From: Rhizomicrobium electricum | Lineage (GTDB): Bacteria; Pseudomonadota; Alphaproteobacteria; Micropepsales; Micropepsaceae | Length of the DNA: 64,000 bases | NCBI RefSeq assembly: GCF_011762045.1 | Contig: NZ_JAASQS010000001.1 | Span: forward strand, 147,774 to 211,773 | Reading direction: 5' to 3' | Shown: piece after piece, positions 61,076 through 64,000 of the stretch | How positions within the stretch are numbered: position 1 is the stretch's first letter | Layout of the letters: each line of letters begins with the position of its first letter | Program-made: the position numbers and the translations under genes | The notes under the pieces: model-generated | The model's database searches: none | The model's input: only the letters and a program-made list of their open reading frames with translations | Told to the model about the DNA's origin: nothing

Positions 61076-61636
61076 CTACGGCTCCGGCTTCAGGTGGTGT
61101 TTCTTGCCGGTTTCTTCGGACTTGGAGGCGATCCAATCCATCAGGGCGAAGAAGACGCCGGAGGCGAGGAACGTCATGTGCAGGCCGATCAGCCACGAGA
61201 GCTTCTTGGGGTCCATCTCGGCGCCGGTCTTGGCCAGCTCCATGAAGGCCCGCAGAAGCGAGATCACCGAGATCGCGACGATCGAGCCGATCAGCTTCAT
61301 CTTGAGGCCGGAGAAATCGAGCGTGCCCATCCAGGCGGGGCGATCGACGTCGCCGTGGGTGTCGATCTTGGAGACGAAATTCTCGTAGCCGGAAAACACC
61401 ACGATGATGACGAGGTTCGCCGCCAGCGACAGGTCGATCAGCGACAGCACCAACAGGATGACGGATTCCGGATCGAGCGCGAAATGCACGATCAGGCCTT
61501 CGTAAAGCTCGTAACAGAAGCTGCCGAGCAGCATCACCAGCGCCAGCACGAGGCCGATATAGAACGGCGCCACCAGCCAGCGGGCCCCGAACAGAAAACT
61601 CTCCAGCAGGTATTCCAGCCCCTTGCGCTCGCGCAT
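61076..61636 (-). CDS. yqhA: TIGR00645/UPF0114 membrane protein (YqhA-like)
   Basis: A 186-residue inner-membrane protein with three or four helices. The family signature is LESFLFGARWLVAPFYIGL at the start, then LIDLSLAANLVIIVVFSGYENF and SGLKMKLIGSIVAISVI (short parts of longer conserved blocks). Its role is unknown. It stops 11 bases from the aroA stop side, same strand, so probably in the aroA transcript. Confidence 0.92.
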   Translation of the reverse strand: MRERKGLEYLLESFLFGARWLVAPFYIGLVLALVMLLGSFCYELYEGLIVHFALDPESVILLVLSLIDLSLAANLVIIVVFSGYENFVSKIDTHGDVDRPAWMGTLDFSGLKMKLIGSIVAISVISLLRAFMELAKTGAEMDPKKLSWLIGLHMTFLASGVFFALMDWIASKSEETGKKHHLKPEP

Positions 61637-61647
61637 CGTACTCTCCC

Positions 61648-62988
61648 CTAGCCTTCCGCGAACACCGCGCCGAGGCCGCCCATCAGATTTTCGAACTCGG
61701 GGAAGCTTGTCGCGATCATGGCCGTGTCGTCAACCGTGACCGGGGCTTTTGCGGCCAATCCCATGACAAGAAACGCCATGGCGATGCGGTGATCCATGTG
61801 GGTGGTGACCGTGCCGCCGCCGGGAACGCCGTCGCCGCCGAGACCTTCGACCACCATGCCGTCTTCCAGCTCCTGCACCGTCACGCCGTTGGCCCTGAGG
61901 CCGGCAATGATGGCGGCGAGGCGGTCGCTTTCCTTGACGCGAAGCTCTTCGAGACCGCGCATGATGGTGTTGCCGTCGGCAAAGGCCGCCGCCACGGCGA
62001 GGATGGGGAATTCGTCGATCATGTCGGGGACGCGCTCGGGCGGGACTTCGACGCCCTTCAGCGCCGAGGCGCGCACTTTGATGTCGCCGATCTGCTCGCC
62101 GCCCGATTCGCGCTGATTGACGATCACGAGATCGGCGCCCATCTCCTGCAGGGTCGTGAACAGGCCGGTGCGGCGCGGGTTCAGCAGCACGTCGTGAAGC
62201 AGAATGTCGGAGCCGGGCACCAGCAGCGCTGCCACGATCGCAAACGCCGCCGAGGAGGGATCGCGCGGCACCGCCACGCTGATCGCCTTCAGTTCCGCCT
62301 CGCCGCCCACGGTGATGACCTCGCCGCCGTCCGGCAGGGGCTCGACCGAAATGTCGGCGCCGAACGCCGCGAGCATCTTTTCGGTGTGATCGCGGGTCAG
62401 AGTCTTTTGCGAAATCCGCGAGCGGCCGGGGGCATTGAGCGCCGCCAGCAGCATTGCCGATTTCACCTGGGCCGAAGCCATCGGCACCAAATACTCGACC
62501 GGCATCGCCTCGACGGCGCCCTTCAGGGTGACCGGCATCAGCCCGCCGGGACGGGCGTCATATTCGGCTCCGTACAATTTTAACGGTTCCAGGACCCGGC
62601 CCATCGGCCGTTTGCGCAGGGATGCGTCGCCCGTAAACACCGCGGTGACCGGGGTGGTGGCCATGGCGCCCATGACGAGGCGCGAACCGGTGCCGGAATT
62701 GCCGAAATCGAGCACATCCTCCGGCCGGCGCCAGCCGCCGACGCCGGTTCCGGACACCTTCCAGGCCCCCGGCCCCTGGCGGACCACCGAAGCCCCGAAA
62801 GCGCGGACCGCTTCGGCGGTGTTGAGCACGTCCTCGGCCTCCAAAAGCCCGGTAATCCGGGTTTCTCCGAGGGCCATCCCGCCCAGAATCAGGGCGCGGT
62901 GGGAGATCGATTTGTCGCCGGGGACGGTGACCGCCCCCGTCAAAGCCGACGAACGGCAACCTCTCAGGGGACGGGCTGGGCTGGACAT
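61648..62988 (-). CDS. aroA: 3-phosphoshikimate 1-carboxyvinyltransferase (EPSP synthase)
   Basis: A 446-residue shikimate-pathway enzyme. [15 protein letters not shown] near the start, [13 protein letters not shown] near 85, [25 protein letters not shown] with the catalytic Asp, and [10 protein letters not shown] near 330. ATG 62988 has GGAGG eight bases upstream; a TTG at 63009 is an alternative. In the loop that discriminates glyphosate, a Gly is present, as in sensitive enzymes. First gene of the block that includes yqhA. Confidence 0.97.
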   Translation of the reverse strand: MSSPARPLRGCRSSALTGAVTVPGDKSISHRALILGGMALGETRITGLLEAEDVLNTAEAVRAFGASVVRQGPGAWKVSGTGVGGWRRPEDVLDFGNSGTGSRLVMGAMATTPVTAVFTGDASLRKRPMGRVLEPLKLYGAEYDARPGGLMPVTLKGAVEAMPVEYLVPMASAQVKSAMLLAALNAPGRSRISQKTLTRDHTEKMLAAFGADISVEPLPDGGEVITVGGEAELKAISVAVPRDPSSAAFAIVAALLVPGSDILLHDVLLNPRRTGLFTTLQEMGADLVIVNQRESGGEQIGDIKVRASALKGVEVPPERVPDMIDEFPILAVAAAFADGNTIMRGLEELRVKESDRLAAIIAGLRANGVTVQELEDGMVVEGLGGDGVPGGGTVTTHMDHRIAMAFLVMGLAAKAPVTVDDTAMIATSFPEFENLMGGLGAVFAEG

Positions 62989-63179
62989 GGTGGAAATCCT
63001 CCGGCTCAAGGGGGAAAAGGCCTAGCCCAACGGTTGGCCGGGTCAAGGGGTTCTCCGCTGCGCGGGGGGTGCGGCGTCGGCGACCGCGACGCGGCACATT
63101 TCCCTGAAACGGGCTCTTTACAGACCCCTGCAACCGTGGCAAACGACCCGCCCTTCGGAAAGCGAACAGGACTCCGACA

Positions 63180-63665
63180 TTGGTCAAAGCTGATCTTGGT
63201 ACGAAGCGCGTGTGCCCGTCTTGCGGAGCGCGGTTCTACGACCTGAGCAAGCGTCCTATCGAGTGCCCGAAATGCAGTTTCGCATTCGAGCCCGAAGCCC
63301 TCTACAAGCAGCGCCGTCCGCGTCAGCCGGAAGCCGCTGAAGCTCAAGTCCCCGCCGGCGAGACCGACGACGAGGATAACGAGGAGGAAGTCGCCGAGAA
63401 GGAAGAGGCGATCGTCGAACCCATCGAGGGCGAGCCCGAGCTCGATACCGGTGAGGAAGACGGCGAGGAAGAGGAAGTCGCCGAGGAGCCCGAGCATGCC
63501 GAAGGCATGAGCGTGGTCGAAGGCGAAGACGCCGCCCTTGAGGAAATCGACGACGAAGACGTCGAAGAGGATGACGGCGACGACGGCCTGCTCGAAGAGG
63601 TCGAAGAAGACGAAGACGATGTCAGCGGCATCATTGACGCCGACATCGAGAAAGACGAGCGCTAG
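63180..63665 (+). CDS. TIGR02300 (FYDLN acid) family protein
   Basis: A 161-residue protein: a zinc-ribbon-like N-terminus (GTKRVCPSCGARFYDLSKRP then CPKCSFAFEPE, four Cys) followed by an Asp/Glu-rich tail. It starts with a TTG codon, with AGGA eight bases upstream. The family is common in alphaproteobacteria beside aroA and tRNA-Ala and may help gene expression or chaperoning; its function is not established. It is divergent from aroA. Confidence 0.93.
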   Translation: MVKADLGTKRVCPSCGARFYDLSKRPIECPKCSFAFEPEALYKQRRPRQPEAAEAQVPAGETDDEDNEEEVAEKEEAIVEPIEGEPELDTGEEDGEEEEVAEEPEHAEGMSVVEGEDAALEEIDDEDVEEDDGDDGLLEEVEEDEDDVSGIIDADIEKDER

Positions 63666-63676
63666 CTTTTTTTGTC

Positions 63677-63721
63677 GCGCAACCGGGCGGGAAAACCGCT
63701 TCACACTTTTCGCGGTTGCGC
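63677..63721. repeat. Inverted repeat with nested hairpin upstream of tRNA-Ala
   Basis: GCGCAACCG (63677-63685) pairs with CGGTTGCGC (63713-63721); inside, GCGG (63687-63690) pairs with CCGC (63696-63699). It follows the TIGR02300 stop and a T-run (63667-63673), so it may be a terminator or a processing site before the tRNA. Confidence 0.5.
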
Positions 63722-63780
63722 TTAAAGAAGCGTTCCTGATTTGCCTACCCCCGCCTCCCAGGGCGGGACAGTCTGGATAA

Positions 63781-63856
63781 GGGGCCATAGCTCAGCTGGG
63801 AGAGCGCCTGCATGGCATGCAGGAGGTCAGCGGTTCGATCCCGCTTGGCTCCACCA
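63781..63856 (+). tRNA. tRNA-Ala (anticodon GGC)
   Basis: A 76-base cloverleaf. The acceptor arm begins GGGGCCA and ends TGGCTCC with encoded CCA; the D-arm carries GCTCAGCTGGGAGAGC; the anticodon stem is CCTGC/GCAGG with loop ATGGCAT, giving GGC at 63814-63816; the T-arm has GGTTCGATCC. It reads GCC codons, the most used Ala codon in GC-rich genomes. Confidence 0.96.
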
Positions 63857-63860
63857 GCCT

Positions 63861-64000
63861 ACGCTGCGCAGCAGCGGAGGCTGCCGCGACGAAGCCCGCA
63901 GGGCGAAGTCGGGCTGGACCTCGGATAGCGCAGCTTCGGCTCGGCAAGCCTCTCTTACCTCCGACGATTTTGCTATCTAGCTCCACGCTGCGCAGCAGCG
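63861..64000. repeat. Direct repeats downstream of tRNA-Ala
   Basis: ACGCTGCGCAGCAGCG occurs at 63861-63876 and again at 63985-64000, the window end. Between them is GC-rich sequence with no gene. The second copy is preceded by CTCCA, as in the tRNA 3' end (CTCCACCA), so it may mark an insertion or attachment site. Confidence 0.45.

Overview
The window is chromosomal DNA from a GC-rich alphaproteobacterium. The gene content supports this: a DivL-type pseudo-histidine kinase with tyrosine in the H-box, an AddAB pair instead of RecBCD, the AmgK-MurU cell-wall salvage pair next to tsaE, a FYDLN-acid (TIGR02300) protein beside tRNA-Ala, and the rne/amiC neighbourhood. Pyruvate formate-lyase with its activase, together with many exported carbohydrate-active proteins, suggests a facultatively anaerobic plant-polysaccharide degrader, possibly of the Rhizomicrobium/Micropepsaceae type. 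That genus-level idea is inference only.

Layout. 0-7 kb: the start of an amidase gene running off the left edge, a TonB-dependent receptor and RNase E. 7-15.8 kb: OmpW, a LacI regulator, small membrane proteins, a ribbon-helix-helix (RHH) protein with its own operator, an esterase, pflA-pflB and a methyltransferase. 16-33 kb, plus strand: ahcY, a flavin reductase, a GH12 glucanase, divL, a PilZ protein (then a minus-strand ferredoxin reductase), and a tight train tsaE-amgK-murU-addB-addA-trxA. 33-37 kb: two DUF805 membrane proteins, a small two-gene unit, two tandem HGGG-repeat secreted proteins and a CPBP protease. 37-63 kb, mostly minus strand: folC-accD-trpA-trpB-trpF, pyrF, ihfB, rpsA, cmk and aroA. 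Cargo sits between these core genes: a Tat-exported carboxylesterase, a TonB-C-domain protein, a sigma-54-driven microprotein, three large exported glycan-active proteins and a toxin-antitoxin patch. 63-64 kb: TIGR02300 and tRNA-Ala(GGC).

The housekeeping genes keep the order and orientation expected for alphaproteobacteria, so the window reads as an old core scaffold with accessory genes inserted at its joints. The exported hydrolases (GH12, GH2, a six-hairpin glycosidase, a GH67/GH20-N-like protein, two esterases), the TonB receptor, OmpW and the LacI regulator fit one physiological theme, capture and breakdown of plant glycans, but they are not in one operon. No prophage, transposase, rRNA or CRISPR array was seen.

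The items most worth following up are a 44-residue PEP-CTERM-like microprotein with a textbook -24/-12 promoter and an upstream inverted repeat, the tandem HGGG-repeat proteins, the RHH gene with three tandem octamers between its -35 and its start codon, and the AbiEii-type nucleotidyltransferase pair facing ParDE.
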